Source: Phoebastria nigripes
Taxonomy: Eukaryota > Chordata > Aves > Procellariiformes > Diomedeidae
Length of the DNA stretch: 64,000 bases
Direction of reading: 5' to 3'
Assembly: GCA_035582835.1 (NCBI GenBank)
Contig: JAYKAV010002662.1
Span: 584,863-648,862, forward strand
The position numbers were made by a program, and so were the translations under genes. The notes beneath the pieces are model-generated. The model saw only the letters and a program-made list of their open reading frames with translations, ran no database searches and was not told the DNA's origin. This document shows positions 1 through 40,659 of the stretch, in pieces (position 1 is the first letter of the stretch; every line of letters begins with the position of its first letter).

Positions 1-3000
1 TTGACTGCCGTGGGGTGAATGGAGATGAATTCTTAGTCTAACACAGTCTCTCACCTGCAAATCATCCCAATGTCAAGTAAGCAAATAAAACAGATTGCAA
101 ATATTTCTATTTTTTCCCCATCTCAGTGGTTGCGGGTACACCGTGCACTGGGGCTGGCTTTATCTCACCTGAATTCATGTCTCTACAGCACAGATGGAAA
201 CATCTGAGCCGGTCATCCCCCATTTAAAATCAAAGGAGAGAAACGGAGAGATGGATAAAGTGATTTTTCTGCCCTATTTAGATGTCCACTCTGGGACTTC
301 ATTGACTCTACTGGCTACATCTCCACGGGCTGCAAAAGGGAGCCAGGCTCGGAGGGAGACATCCCCATCGGTTCATGGGGTTTTTAGCCCACAGCAGCCA
401 ATCTATTCGGGAAAAGAGCAGGGGTTGTAGGGACAGAGGCTGCAACGGCCAGTGGTTATTAGACATAATTGGCGCAGGGAGTCAGCACTGCAGATGCCCC
501 TGATGCAAAAACATCCCAGCCCTTAATAATCTGTTTGCTGCGCTGCACCGTGCTGATGAAGCTCTGCCTGCAAACGTTCCCGGCTGCGTGTGGCTTCCCG
601 AAGGAGCGAGCTGGTGCAGACAGGGATGTGGAAAGGCCAGTGTAATCCACACAGAGGTATATGATTATTTCCCAGGTATATTTTTTATGACTTTGTTTTT
701 ATTTATTGGTAGGCAGAAGGTAGCCATGCAGGAGACGGAGGAACTAGCAGGAGCTGTGAACACCCAATGAAATATTAACATATGATCCAATGTTATTTGC
801 TGTTCTTCCCTAAGTTTCTTTTTACAAAGCAAAATAAATTACATTTTGCAATTGTCCTTCTTTTTAATATCACATCCCAGCATGCTTTTGCTGTATAGGA
901 TCCTCCAGCTATGAGATTCACCTCTTTCCCCTAGATTTTTTCTGTATTTCCTCTGATTTGCAGATAGTTTGCCTCTATTTTTCTAATAAAAAGCTGTACT
1001 AAAAAAAGCTGTGCTTCACTGCTGTTGGATTCAAGTCATGATGGAGGTGGGGGAGGTGAGAGCTTGGGATGGAAGCATCCACCTGGGACCAGGACACCAG
1101 CATCCTCATCTTGATTCAACCCTTCATCCCATGGCAGGTCTGAAGGGGGGCATTGTGTGAGACTGAGGTTTTGCTATAGGAATCACTGAGAAGGAACTTA
1201 ACTTTCCAAATATCCCTATAAACATTTGGAAAAGTACATGCAAGCTCCTCACTCATCTTGGTGTAAATTGGTCTGCAAAAATCAGTCATAAACAGAGGCA
1301 AAATACAGATGAAAACGGTGACTGATGAGAAATCTTGTCTCCAAGCATCTGGTGCATCCTGGTTGTCTCCTGCTCAGATCGTTACTGTTTGCTGGTGATC
1401 ATAGTTTTGCAAACAGGAGCTCATCAATGGGGAATGAGCAGCAGGGCAGGAAACAAGAACGAGACCNCTCTTGTTCGCGTTCACACCTTGCATCATGAGC
1501 ATCCTAAAACCGCTCTTCTCCGTGTCAGCCCAGTGCCGTGCTTCCTGGGACACAAGACAACCCTTTTTTAAGAAGTGGGAAGTAGACATGGCAGAAAAGA
1601 TACAAACCACTTGTATTTAACAAATCCCCTGCTGGTGCACTCAGCTAAGACGCTGGTCCCCAGGCACTCCTGTTCCCTTCCCGTGGTTTGCCCCAGACCT
1701 TAATTTTGCTCTATGGTTTGTGATGGCATCTGGGCTACACGTTTGGGGACCTCTCTGAGCCAGACGTGCATCACAGGCCAGTCGGTGACACAACAGGATC
1801 TTTCTTTCCAGTGTCCCTTAGCTATTTTCCGAGCAACTCTCACCAACCAGGTGAATCGCCGGATCCTCCAACCTCCATCAATCCCCATTTCTGTTTGCAG
1901 CAAACAGCCAGTCGGGAGAGCAGACTTGCTCCTTCCCTCCTACAGAGGGACATTTGTTATTCAGAACAAAATATTATGTTGTTGTGTTATTTAATCAAGA
2001 CAAAATTCATAGGCAGCATCTGTGCAGAAGATAAAATGTTTTGGGACAGTTTAGTCCTTTTCTTATCTGAGTGATTACGGTTATGTAAGGACTTTTCTTT
2101 CAAACACGGAGATGGAGTTTCATAAGCGAGGGACCAAAATAGTGCCAAGTAGCCAACCATCTCCCCTTGATCACACTCGATTAGTACAATTAATCTGTAG
2201 GTATTAGTGACGAGCAGGGTTTTGCCTGGACGATATAATATATATTTATTATTTCATATCTGATTTCCCCCAAGAGGCAGAAAATTCAATCGTGGGCTTT
2301 TCTTTTCATTGTTATATTTTTGCAAATGGGGTTGCGGCATTTGGAAAATTACCAAGGGGCTCCTGATCAGAGCAGGGACAGTTGGCAAAGGGAGGAATGA
2401 GACCTCTGCTCATTTTTTACGTCTTCTGAGAATGATGCAATTGGGAATCGCTCACTGGATGAGCATGAACCGGCGTGGGACTTCAGCCAGGACCTGCTGG
2501 GGTTAGTGGGAGGGTAGCAAATATCCACCAGTATAACCAGCCCTAAAGGCACTTTCCAGACACTACAGCTATTGCTGCCTAACACTGGAGGAGAGCAAAG
2601 CTCAGAAATATGGAATTATTTACCTGGGAGAGCATCAGGAATCCTTATTCTCGTGCTCCTGTTCAGTTGTTGTAACAACCCATCTCATAGAAATACCCCT
2701 TTCACTAACATGAAGCCTTTGAAGAAGGAGCAGAGCTTTGCTCTGTTCCCAAAATGAAAACCAAAAAGGAAAGTCCCTGACAAGCTTTCTTTGCTTTGGC
2801 TTTTTGGGAAGAGATGCTGAGGGTTTCTCGCTTTTCTTGCTGCAAAGCAGCTGCATTTCTCATCAATTTATAAATGAAGATGTAGAGACCTGGTCTGAAG
2901 CAGCACCTGTTTAACCCAATTACAAATCAATTGGCTTAAACACTGTTTTTAGCACTGTATCAATTAAAGGTTGGCATAGATGGATTTAGCCTGTGTGGGT

Positions 3001-6000
3001 TGACTGCTGGGAAAACAACTGATTACGACGCTGGTGCTTCCTATACCTCCCAGTCTTCACAAACCAGCCAAGAGCCACCAGAAGATGCAAAGAAAAGAGA
3101 GGAAGAACCACACAAATACACAGTGATCTTTCCTCCAAGTACCTACTTCAACACCGTCACCTGCCGATTTTACTGATTATTCACCACTTCTTATATTAGA
3201 AGAGAAAATGTACCTTTCTTTTCTACTGCCCTTCTTCACATGCTTCCTAAAAGTGGGGGTGACCCTAAATGCTGTCTAGATCCAGAGCTAGGATCTCGGC
3301 GATGCAAGTCGAGATATTACTTAGAGAGGACCAATGGGCTTTGCTGGTGCTTTTCATTTTTCATAGCTTTATGAAATGAATGAGCAATGTTCTCCCATCC
3401 CCTTGCAGGGGAGACAGCAGAAAGCGGAGTGTTACATGATCAGCTCGGATAGGAACATGGAAATGAGTGTGGCAGAGCGATGTGGAGTTAGATTGAGGTT
3501 CAGCAGCCCCCGCTTATAAATACTAAACTCTGCCTATGTGGCGCAGAAGGTGAATTGCAGGTCACAGCAAAGATAGGAATCAAAAAGGTTTAAGCTGAAT
3601 TTCCAAAGTACATCTATTGGATCTGTCTTTGTTAGGACAAGCTCGTCACCTTCAGCTTTGTTTTTTATCAGGGGGATTTTTGCAANGCGTAGGCTAACCA
3701 AGGTTCATGCCGCTACCGTCAGGTGTTGGCTGTGCTCCCCTCCCTGGCGTCCCCCTCCGTCAGCCGAACAAACCCAGCAGTTTCGTGACGCCTGTTTGCA
3801 ATGCCCACTTAAGACTGAGACAAACCCTGCCCCAGACTCCGCTGATCATGGAGGCTGCCCAGGAGGCTACAACCATCCGTGCTGTAAATAATTGCATTTA
3901 ATCAGATGGATCCCCCCAACTCCATAAGGGGAGGGCGATCCAGACTNCACTCTTACACCCCAGCTATGCACTCCCCTGAAGATGAACTACTATGAACTAC
4001 ATTTCTAAGACTTTCTTAGGATTGTTGTCTCATTTGCATTAAAATCCAGGCTGCAACAGCATTTTCAGCCATTGAATTAACAACAGCATTAGAGCAACGC
4101 AGTGCTGGAGGTCCAGGGCTGCAGCACAACTGAAACACNCAGAAGAGTTAAAAATATAACAGACGGTTTCGGTGTCTGAATACCTTCCTTGCGCTTGCTA
4201 TTTTCTGCCTGACAGCACCCTCTTCTGGGAAGCGGGTGCTGCTTGCTGGAGGGTGCACCCTGCTCAGCTCGCATCAGCTCCTCAGTGCCTAAGCACCAGC
4301 AAGCAAAGGGCAGAGCCCTCCCGGGGTGAATTTAAGCAGAGTGGCACTAGACAGTCTTTTCTGAGCTATTTTTTGCAGTTCCCTTTGAAGGAAGTTGAAG
4401 ATCGTTGCATGATCAAGTGTTGGTGAAAGTCACAGCACCTGCTTATTTGGTACCCACTAGCTGATGGGTGCAGCTCCCAGCAGCCAGGAATCAGCACAGA
4501 CACCGGTAAAGCCTGGCAAATTGCTGCTTTGCATTGCTGGAGCAGCAGGTAAAATCTGCACTGTCCTAATTTTCAATTAAGTATGTCCTCAGACAAGTCC
4601 CAGCTTTTTTATTTGTTTGCTTGAAACACAAGTGAGCAAGCACCTTTTTGCAAATCACATGCATATTAGGACAAGAACACGCGTGTTCAGCTGGCTACAT
4701 CTCATAGCGACACGGGCTGTGAGCTAAGAAGGGGATGAGCAGCTCAGCTGCCCAGGGATGCCAGGAAGGGCCGGGGCAGCCACCATCAGCATCCATCTGG
4801 CTGGGCTCCAGATTGTACCTCCTCCAAAATCATCCTCATCCCTTGCCCTCTGCAACGGCAGGAGCACCTCACTTGTGGCTAGCATTGGTCAGGTCTCCAC
4901 TGGAATGGATTTAACATAGTGCAGTTGGTTACAGGGCTTGGTTGTATTTTAAATAACAAGGTTTTTAACTACAAATCACATGCAGGGTTTACCTGTGTCC
5001 TGGGCTAACACTCCCCTTTGAAGGCCAAGCAGTAAAGTTGAGACACAATTTGCTAATTAGTTCCCTGGTGATGGTNACCCACTCATGGCTGCAAACTTTT
5101 ATCTGTTCTTACATTAAGGAAATAGTACTGCTGCGTTGCTGGCAGTGTGGAGGTGTTTAATTACCTTTTTCAAGCATGGAGAGCAGCAGGAAGATGGACA
5201 AAGAGCAGTTGATCTGAGTTTCCAGCCGCTGCTCCAAAGGCAATGGTGGGCAGCAGGAGCGGCTGGGAGTGACGGGGTCTGACACCTGCTTGGAGGCAGG
5301 CAGGTCCCTCGATGCAACCCAAAACTCAAGTCATTTCAGGGTCCAGACGGATCCTCCAAAACGNGGACACCCCAAAGCACTGATCGCTTTGGAAAGCCCT
5401 GCCTGCCCTTCTGTACTCCTCTCCCTGCCCATGGGCTGCTGGCTGGGTTTGTACAGCGCCTGGCACGCAGGCACCTTGGCTTGGCTAGTCCGTGTTTCGC
5501 TCAAATTAATAACCAGGCTTAATTTATTACCTTAGCTCTGTGNGGCTTGGAGCATTTGCCAAAGACGACAATCCTCGCTTGCCCCAGCACAGGGGAAACT
5601 GAGGCCAAGAAAGCCTCCTAGCAGGGATCCACAGGCGCACATCTCCACGGCTCACCCGTTGCAGGTACTTGGAGCAGTCCCAGGTCGAAGAAACACCCCG
5701 GTGCGTTCACCCTGCTCCAGGTCAGGCACCTCTTTCCATTAGCCCCTTTCAGGCACAAGGCAGACCCATAAAACTGCCAGTTTAACTCAAGGATGCAGTT
5801 TGAGGAGGAAAAGGACGACTGAAAGCAGTGACCGCATGCCTGCCGTCACCACCAGGATGAATTCATGCAACCAAGCCCAGCAAAGCGAAACAAAATCAGC
5901 AGCACAGTGATTTATGGGCATGGTGAAACCGCCACCCTCCCCGCCTGTGTCTGCCCCTCCCTCTCCAATGCCCCCGATCCATCTGCTTCTGCAGAAGTTA

Positions 6001-7740
6001 GCTAAAATTAAAGGAAATTACTCAGAAACGTTCACTAATTACTGTTTGCTTGCCAATCTGGAAAAGGTATCAGCCGCTAGCGCAGAGAAAGCAGCTTCCA
6101 GTCACACGAATCAATGGATGTTTTCAAGCATCCTCTTCTGCATTCCTTTTTTTAAAGCCTTTCCTTGCTGAGTATCAGACCTGCTTATGCAAGGCTCTAA
6201 CGCAGCTAAAGCTTCTTAGAAGAGGTTTATGCACCTGCAGCTGAGAAAGCCAGCAGTGGCAGATGTCTTATTTACACCAGGGCTGAAGAAAGGTGGGGAT
6301 CAGGCCTCAGATTTAGTTATCAGGGACAGACGGGCAAGGGCAGGCAGGTAAATTGCAACCTGCAGCCACACTGCTCAGGTTCTTCCCATTGAAACACCAA
6401 CTTTGCTTCTCCCCACTGGAAATTTTGGCAATTTTTTAGGGCATCAGATCAGACCCTCTCAAGAGCATCCAATTTATTTCATATCTGAGGCTCTGTGATT
6501 CTGAGGAATTTATTATTAGTTATTATTTTGGCTAAAGCTCTCAGGTCATCATTTGATTTCACTGCGCAGCGTTGTCTGCAGTCATGTTTTAAAGAGAGCT
6601 CTTGCAGACATGCAAAAGACTCAGCCAGTGCAACGATTTCCAGCTCAGCTTCCCCTGCAGCCATGTGGCAGTGGCAGAAACAGAAATTGAGCCCTGTAAG
6701 AGTCACTCCTGGGAGCCAGCCGCAGGCAGATGGCAGGGAGAGGGCACGGCTGAAAGCCATGCCTGCTGCCAGGGCTGCTCAAAGCTGCACAGTGCCTGCT
6801 CTGCCAGTCCAGGACATCACCTATCAGTGCAGATCTCCAGTCAGCCACGTCCAGCACAGTGCTAGAGNTCATGTTTTCTAACCTGCCTCTAAATGAGTGT
6901 TTTAAACCCAAGCAAAAGCTTGGAGGAGGATGCTTCCCTACCCTCTGAAGGAGAGGTTTCTAGCCCAGGGATAGACATCTCTGTGATGGCAGTACCAGAG
7001 CCCTCTCCAAGGGCTGGAGGACAGCAGAGTAGGCTGAGAAGAAATGACATGGAAGGAGGCAAGACGTTGCCTCTCCGCTTCTCAGTGGGATGAGAGCCTG
7101 AAGCACAAGTAGGTGTGAAGCCTCTCTTAACTGGTCTGGGTCAGGCAGGGTTTAGTGCTCCCCAAACACTAAGGTGCCATTCCCACCTCCAGCTGTGGTA
7201 AGACACTGTCAGCACATGGGTTTGAATTTCTCCAGTGCCCGGGGAAGTCAAAGGGTACCTGGCTCTTTTCCCACCTGCTTAGGGCAATTTCCAGTTTCAG
7301 TCCTTGCTGCCAGAAGACATTTCATGAAAAAGCAACCCTGCCAGCGCTCCTACTCTCCATGCTCCTAGCTGCTCGCTCCCTCAGCCAAGCAAACCCAATG
7401 TCAAGCAAGAGCAAGAACTGGAACAGGATTTTCCACCCCCTCTCTGTTCTGCTGCTTGCAAATGCTCCTAATTCTGCAGAAAGAGCTATTAAACACCTGC
7501 AGCCAAAAGAAAGCATTGAACCCGTCTCTTAAGGTAGCTACTCGAAGCACTGTGCAATGGTGAAAGGAAGACTGACACCTTGATCATCCCCTTCATAAAC
7601 ACAAGGCCAAGCAACTAGTACCGTCTTGCACAAGAGTCCGAGGTGGTCTGAACCCAGATGAAAGGGTGTATGGTCCCTAACTTCTTCAGGGGCTGTAAAA
7701 AAGCTGTAAGACACACAGCCATATCAGGGGGTGGGGGAGA
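1..7740. other. Intergenic region downstream of GARS1, no gene recognised
   Basis: Both strands were read for protein similarity. The open frames are short (about 130 codons or fewer), interrupt one another and resemble nothing known to me. AATAAA motifs on the plus strand at 833-838 and 985-990 could end a neighbouring transcript, but no coding exon supports this. There is no recognisable CR1 fragment. One stretch at about 2860-3010 looks like a conserved non-coding element. Confidence 0.6.
2860..3010. other. Candidate conserved non-coding element
   Basis: This AT-rich, non-repetitive block has clustered homeodomain-type cores: CAATTACAAATCAATTGG and ATCAATTAAAGG. Its texture resembles vertebrate enhancer-like conserved elements. 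It has not been compared with other genomes, so this is inference only. Confidence 0.25.
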
Positions 7741-7742
7741 AG

Positions 7743-7766
7743 AAAAAAAAAAAAAAAAAAAAAAAA
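7743..7766 (+). repeat. A24 homopolymer
   Basis: Twenty-four consecutive A are followed by an A/G-rich tail to about 7781. The tract lies about 200 bases beyond the predicted GARS1 cleavage site and reads as poly(T) in the GARS1 direction. Confidence 0.95.
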
Positions 7767-7843
7767 AGAAAAGAAAAAAAGACATTTCTGAAGAAAGTAC
7801 AAGGCTGCATGAACACAGAGAAGCAGGCATATATAATGGCGTT

Positions 7844-7849
7844 TTTATT
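7844..7849 (-). promoter_or_regulatory. Second AATAAA, possible distal poly(A) site
   Basis: A second AATAAA on the minus strand lies about 210 bases past the GARS1 stop, and a T24 run (minus strand) follows about 80 bases on. It could mark a longer transcript form. Use of this site is not shown by the sequence. Confidence 0.3.
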
Positions 7850-7969
7850 CAGAACACCTTTAACTTGGACTGCAATTATTTCAGTTTTTAAAGTTAAATT
7901 TGGGCAGCAATTGAGAGAAAAACAAACAAACAAACAAAAAACAAATAGTCCCTGTGTGCACAATGCAGC

Positions 7970-8057
7970 TTTGAATAATACATGATAAGTTTATTTCATA
8001 TTAACATGAACAGTAAAAAGTGGACATTTGATGGGATTTTACTTCAGGTCCTTTTCT
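7970..8057 (-). other. GARS1: GARS1 3' untranslated region (approximate)
   Basis: The stretch between the stop codon and the predicted cleavage site is only about 85-90 bases. The cleavage position is an estimate from the poly(A) signal and is uncertain by about 10 bases. A longer form ending at the second AATAAA (7844-7849) is possible. Confidence 0.6.
7990..7995 (-). promoter_or_regulatory. GARS1: Poly(A) signal AATAAA of GARS1
   Basis: A canonical AATAAA on the minus strand lies 62 bases past the stop codon. It is followed 45-70 bases on (about 7919-7945) by a GT-rich run made of TTTG repeats. That is the expected downstream element for cleavage and polyadenylation. Confidence 0.8.
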
Positions 8058-36605
<28,548 letters not shown>

Positions 36606-36698
36606 GGGGGTCGCGGCCGGGGCGGGGCGGGAGCGGAGCGGGGCGGCGGGCGGGCAGGCGAGGCGGCGCAGGCGGCGCAGCAGGGCGGGCAGGGCGCT
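36606..36698 (-). CDS. GARS1: Partial N-terminal extension, likely mitochondrial targeting presequence
   Basis: Directly upstream of the cytosolic ATG the same frame is open for 31 codons, up to the assembly gap. The encoded residues are Leu/Ala/Pro-rich with six arginines (RR, LRR and RSR clusters) and no Asp or Glu. That composition is typical of a mitochondrial matrix presequence. Human GARS1 is known to make the mitochondrial enzyme from an upstream AUG in the same frame, with a presequence of about 54 residues. The upstream ATG is not visible and should lie inside the gap, roughly 20 codons further out if the length is conserved. What is seen: an open frame and its composition. What is inferred: the function. 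Confidence 0.8.
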
Positions 36699-36699
36699 A

Positions 36700-37434
36700 N
36701 NNNNNNNNNNNNNNNNNNNNNNNNNNNNNNNNNNNNNNNNNNNNNNNNNNNNNNNNNNNNNNNNNNNNNNNNNNNNNNNNNNNNNNNNNNNNNNNNNNNN
36801 NNNNNNNNNNNNNNNNNNNNNNNNNNNNNNNNNNNNNNNNNNNNNNNNNNNNNNNNNNNNNNNNNNNNNNNNNNNNNNNNNNNNNNNNNNNNNNNNNNNN
36901 NNNNNNNNNNNNNNNNNNNNNNNNNNNNNNNNNNNNNNNNNNNNNNNNNNNNNNNNNNNNNNNNNNNNNNNNNNNNNNNNNNNNNNNNNNNNNNNNNNNN
37001 NNNNNNNNNNNNNNNNNNNNNNNNNNNNNNNNNNNNNNNNNNNNNNNNNNNNNNNNNNNNNNNNNNNNNNNNNNNNNNNNNNNNNNNNNNNNNNNNNNNN
37101 NNNNNNNNNNNNNNNNNNNNNNNNNNNNNNNNNNNNNNNNNNNNNNNNNNNNNNNNNNNNNNNNNNNNNNNNNNNNNNNNNNNNNNNNNNNNNNNNNNNN
37201 NNNNNNNNNNNNNNNNNNNNNNNNNNNNNNNNNNNNNNNNNNNNNNNNNNNNNNNNNNNNNNNNNNNNNNNNNNNNNNNNNNNNNNNNNNNNNNNNNNNN
37301 NNNNNNNNNNNNNNNNNNNNNNNNNNNNNNNNNNNNNNNNNNNNNNNNNNNNNNNNNNNNNNNNNNNNNNNNNNNNNNNNNNNNNNNNNNNNNNNNNNNN
37401 NNNNNNNNNNNNNNNNNNNNNNNNNNNNNNNNNN
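36700..37434. other. Assembly gap (735 N)
   Basis: This is a run of N of 735 bases between the GC-rich exon 1 side and a G19 run. It hides the mitochondrial start codon, the 5' UTR and probably the core promoter of GARS1. The printed gap length may not be the true length. Confidence 0.99.
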
Positions 37435-37453
37435 GGGGGGGGGGGGGGGGGGG
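37435..37453. repeat. G19 homopolymer at gap edge
   Basis: Nineteen consecutive G lie directly against the gap. The run is either a true G-tract, able to form a quadruplex, or a read-end artefact. Confidence 0.9.
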
Positions 37454-37824
37454 ATATGTTATTTTTTCAATCAGCTGCAGCATTTGAGCTCCAAAAGCTT
37501 TGTAGCTTTTGGGCTTGGCGGTGTTTTGCTTTTCACTGATCCATGGTCTTCCCTCCGCTGCCTGGGGACTGCGCCGGGACGGGCAGCATCCCGCTGCCGG
37601 ACCCCTCGGGCTGGGTTTAGGGGAGAAGGCAGGAGGCCAAATCCTGCTTTCCCCTGCAAACACGAGTGTGGTGGGTCTTCCCTGGGAGGAAGGACAACAC
37701 CATGTCAGAAAGAAGAGCCGGGACGAGCACCGGTGCCGCAGAACTTCCCATCCCTGGGAATTAAAGCCCTCCATGCAGGAAAATCCAAATACCAGTTACA
37801 TAACACAAAATTTAAGACCAATTT

Positions 37825-37844
37825 AAAAAAAAAAAAAAAAAAAA
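37825..37844 (+). repeat. A20 homopolymer
   Basis: Twenty consecutive A about 390 bases from the gap. There is no associated transposon. Confidence 0.9.
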
Positions 37845-37929
37845 TACGCTTCCCATGCATGCTTTCCCCATTGCCCCCATCCTCCTCCTCATCTCCCCCT
37901 CGCGCCCTCCCGCCGCCTGGGGCCGGGAG

Positions 37930-38180
37930 CTGATGTGATGTTGGCGTAATTGGAGTATTCAGGCTGCTATTTTGTACCTGTCTGTTTATTTGAGAGACAG
38001 CCTCAACCTCATAATGAACGCATCTGAATATTTATCTGCTTGTTCTGAATGGTAGATTTGTATTTCAAATGCTTAATTGTTATTTTTATTTAGCTGCAAA
38101 TTGCTGTTTTTATTTCGCTGGCGTACCTACTTGGAAACCGCTCTAGTGCAAGGTTAACGCTGAGCTTTTCTCTATTCCTG
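37930..38180. other. Candidate conserved non-coding element upstream of GARS1
   Basis: An abrupt AT-rich, non-repetitive block sits between GC-rich flanks. It contains GTAATTGG, CTTAATTGTT and several TTTATT cores, a CTGTCTG / GACAG pair and AAATTGCTG. The composition and motif density are those of deeply conserved vertebrate enhancers. Conservation itself cannot be seen from one sequence. Confidence 0.35.
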
Positions 38181-38181
38181 A

Positions 38182-38198
38182 TTTTTTTTTTTTTTTTT
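38182..38198 (+). repeat. T17 homopolymer
   Basis: Seventeen consecutive T at the right edge of the AT-rich block. Confidence 0.9.
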
Positions 38199-40659
38199 AA
38201 TTAATCCAATCTTGATAAGAGAATAAGGATGCCGCAGCCCCCTTCTAGCTTGTCACGGCGATCTAAGATGTGAAGATAGTGGAATCAGCCCCAGAAGAAA
38301 CTGGCTTTTGCGAAGGAATGGGGAGAGCTCCTGCAGTGCTGGCGGGGGAGAGCAAACTGACCCGGACCGCGGAGGAAACGTGGGCAGGACCCAGGAAGAT
38401 GGGAAAACCTGGCGACTGGGAGCAGCTCGGTTCTTCTGTGCTGAACCTGGAGGACCAGGTAGCAGCGCTTCTCCAAAATGCCTTTTATTTCCCCTCCTAG
38501 AAGATTTCCTCCCTTTCTCCATAGCAGAGCGGGCTTGGCCCCCAGGGCAGCACCCTGCAGCCCTCCATCCCGAGGATGGAGATGGGCCAGGCTGCTGCCT
38601 CGAGCCTTTTTTCCTCGATAAAATCCTGCCTCACACACGCTGCTGACCCCAGCAATGTCTCTCCTTGCAGATGAAACATGCTTGGGACCGGTTCCCAGCG
38701 CCGTGGCCGGCTGGTACAGGACAACCTCAACACAAGGGCCAAAAAGACCTTCTCCCTGCCCATTCCCACCTAGCTGGGGGTGCAGCTCTTCCCCCAAAGG
38801 ACTTTAAAAAGCATCTGGCTGAGAGCACCTATGGAGGAGGACTGAGCTATAAGACCTGGCCTTGTGAATAAATCCTTCATGACACGTGTGATTGCCCATG
38901 CTCTGGGCTTGCACGAGGTTTGGACTGTGCAGTCAACTTGAACTTTTAGAGTCGTGTTGGTTTTTCAGCTAAAGGAACAAAGCAATAAAAGAAGAAAAAA
39001 GGGAATAAAAAGGAGGGTGGACACGTTTCCTGAGCAAGGTTAGAGGAGGGTGGGTCGGGAGCGCACAAGGAAACCCTGACTGCCCCTTTTGCAATGGTAC
39101 TGCTGAAGACTGACGGCGTCATTTAGGGTCCTCAGACCCAAGGCACACTGCTGGATCCCTGCTAGGTTGTGCAGGAAGGGAGCAAAATTAGGCAGTGTTT
39201 TGCACCAAACCATAGTTGCAAACGAGAGACCGTGAGCAAACTGGACCCCCAGAACTGGGTCACACCTGGGGTCAGCTGGACCCCAGCTCCAAGCCTATTT
39301 CAGTGGGAAGGGCTACATATTTCTGGGAATTGTCAAGAAGCTAATATCGGAGCTAAAAATAAAGCTTTATATCAGTGTAGAGCTGCATGGAAGGGCTTCA
39401 CGCATCCACTGCCAACAGGGGGTCTGTGGACCAGGGCACAGACCCAGCATGTGCCCGTACCATCTCCCCCATCCCCTTGGGTCCCGAGGTGCTGCCAAAC
39501 TGCTCAGACCCCCTCCAGCGCAGAGGATCTCTGTTGATCCGATGCTGCAGAGAACCCCATGCCTCGTGCCGGTTTGGTAAGAGGACACAGTGCTGGCTTC
39601 ATTTTTAGCACCCCCGTGGGAGGGTGAACCACCAACGCTCTTGGGCACACCATCGCCACTGGTTAACATCTCACAACTGTCCAAAGCCCAGCTTTTCTCC
39701 TCCTTTTAAATCTGGTCCCAGCTCTGTGCCTCTTTGCATTCGATAAGCACCTTGGGGGGGGCAGTTTGAGGATGCCCATGTCGGGTCTCTGCTCTGCAGA
39801 CCCCCCAAAAAGACCCTGCGGGGCTGTGGGGCAGGATGGGATCGTAGGGAGCGCGTTACTCCATCCTCTTCTGGGGTGGCCTTTGAAAAGCCATCTCCAT
39901 TTCCTTCCCTGGGTATGAGGCTGTGGGGATAAAATGGAACATGTCACCCCCGTGACACAGGGGAGCCCCCAGCACAACGCGGGAGGGGGATTTATTGCAT
40001 GAGGGAATTTGCAGGAAGAGGCAAAGGAAGAGAGGGTTCAGGCATTGCCCCCCCCCCCCCCGCCTTCAGCTTGCAAACTTTTGGGTGCAGAAACAGAGAG
40101 GTATCAGCACCCCCTGAAAGGTCTGGGGGGTGTTAAGGAGACCTGGGGTCAGCGAAGGGAGAACAGAAACGTGGCTGTGTGTCCCCCTGCNCCTCCCCTC
40201 TGGGATCCCATCGGGGCCAACAGCAGGGTGGGGGCAGCAAGGCCACAAAATAGGAGGCAGGAAGGAGGCTGCAGGAGATGGGAAGGGATGGAGAGGAGGG
40301 GAGAGCCCTGCTCCAGCCACGGGGGATTTCTTTTAAGGGAGGGAAAGGAGGAAAAAATCCTCTGCAGAGGCGTAAGGAGGGGGAAAGGAGCTGTGCAGGA
40401 GGGGGGGGGGAAATACACACACGCAGCAGTACATGGCTCCTTGGTTCAGCCTGGATCGTTGGTTTGCAAATACATTTATGCTCCACTGCACTTACGTCTC
40501 GGTGCATTTTCCTGGCAGATGCACAAGACCCCGCTGGCAGAAACCCCCCCGAAACCCCCTGAAACAGAAACCGATCCCCCTGCCTGCAGAGGGATGGCGG
40601 GGGAAAAGGGTGTTGGAGGGGTTTGGGATTTGCTTTGGAGTGTTCTTCTCTGCCTGGGC

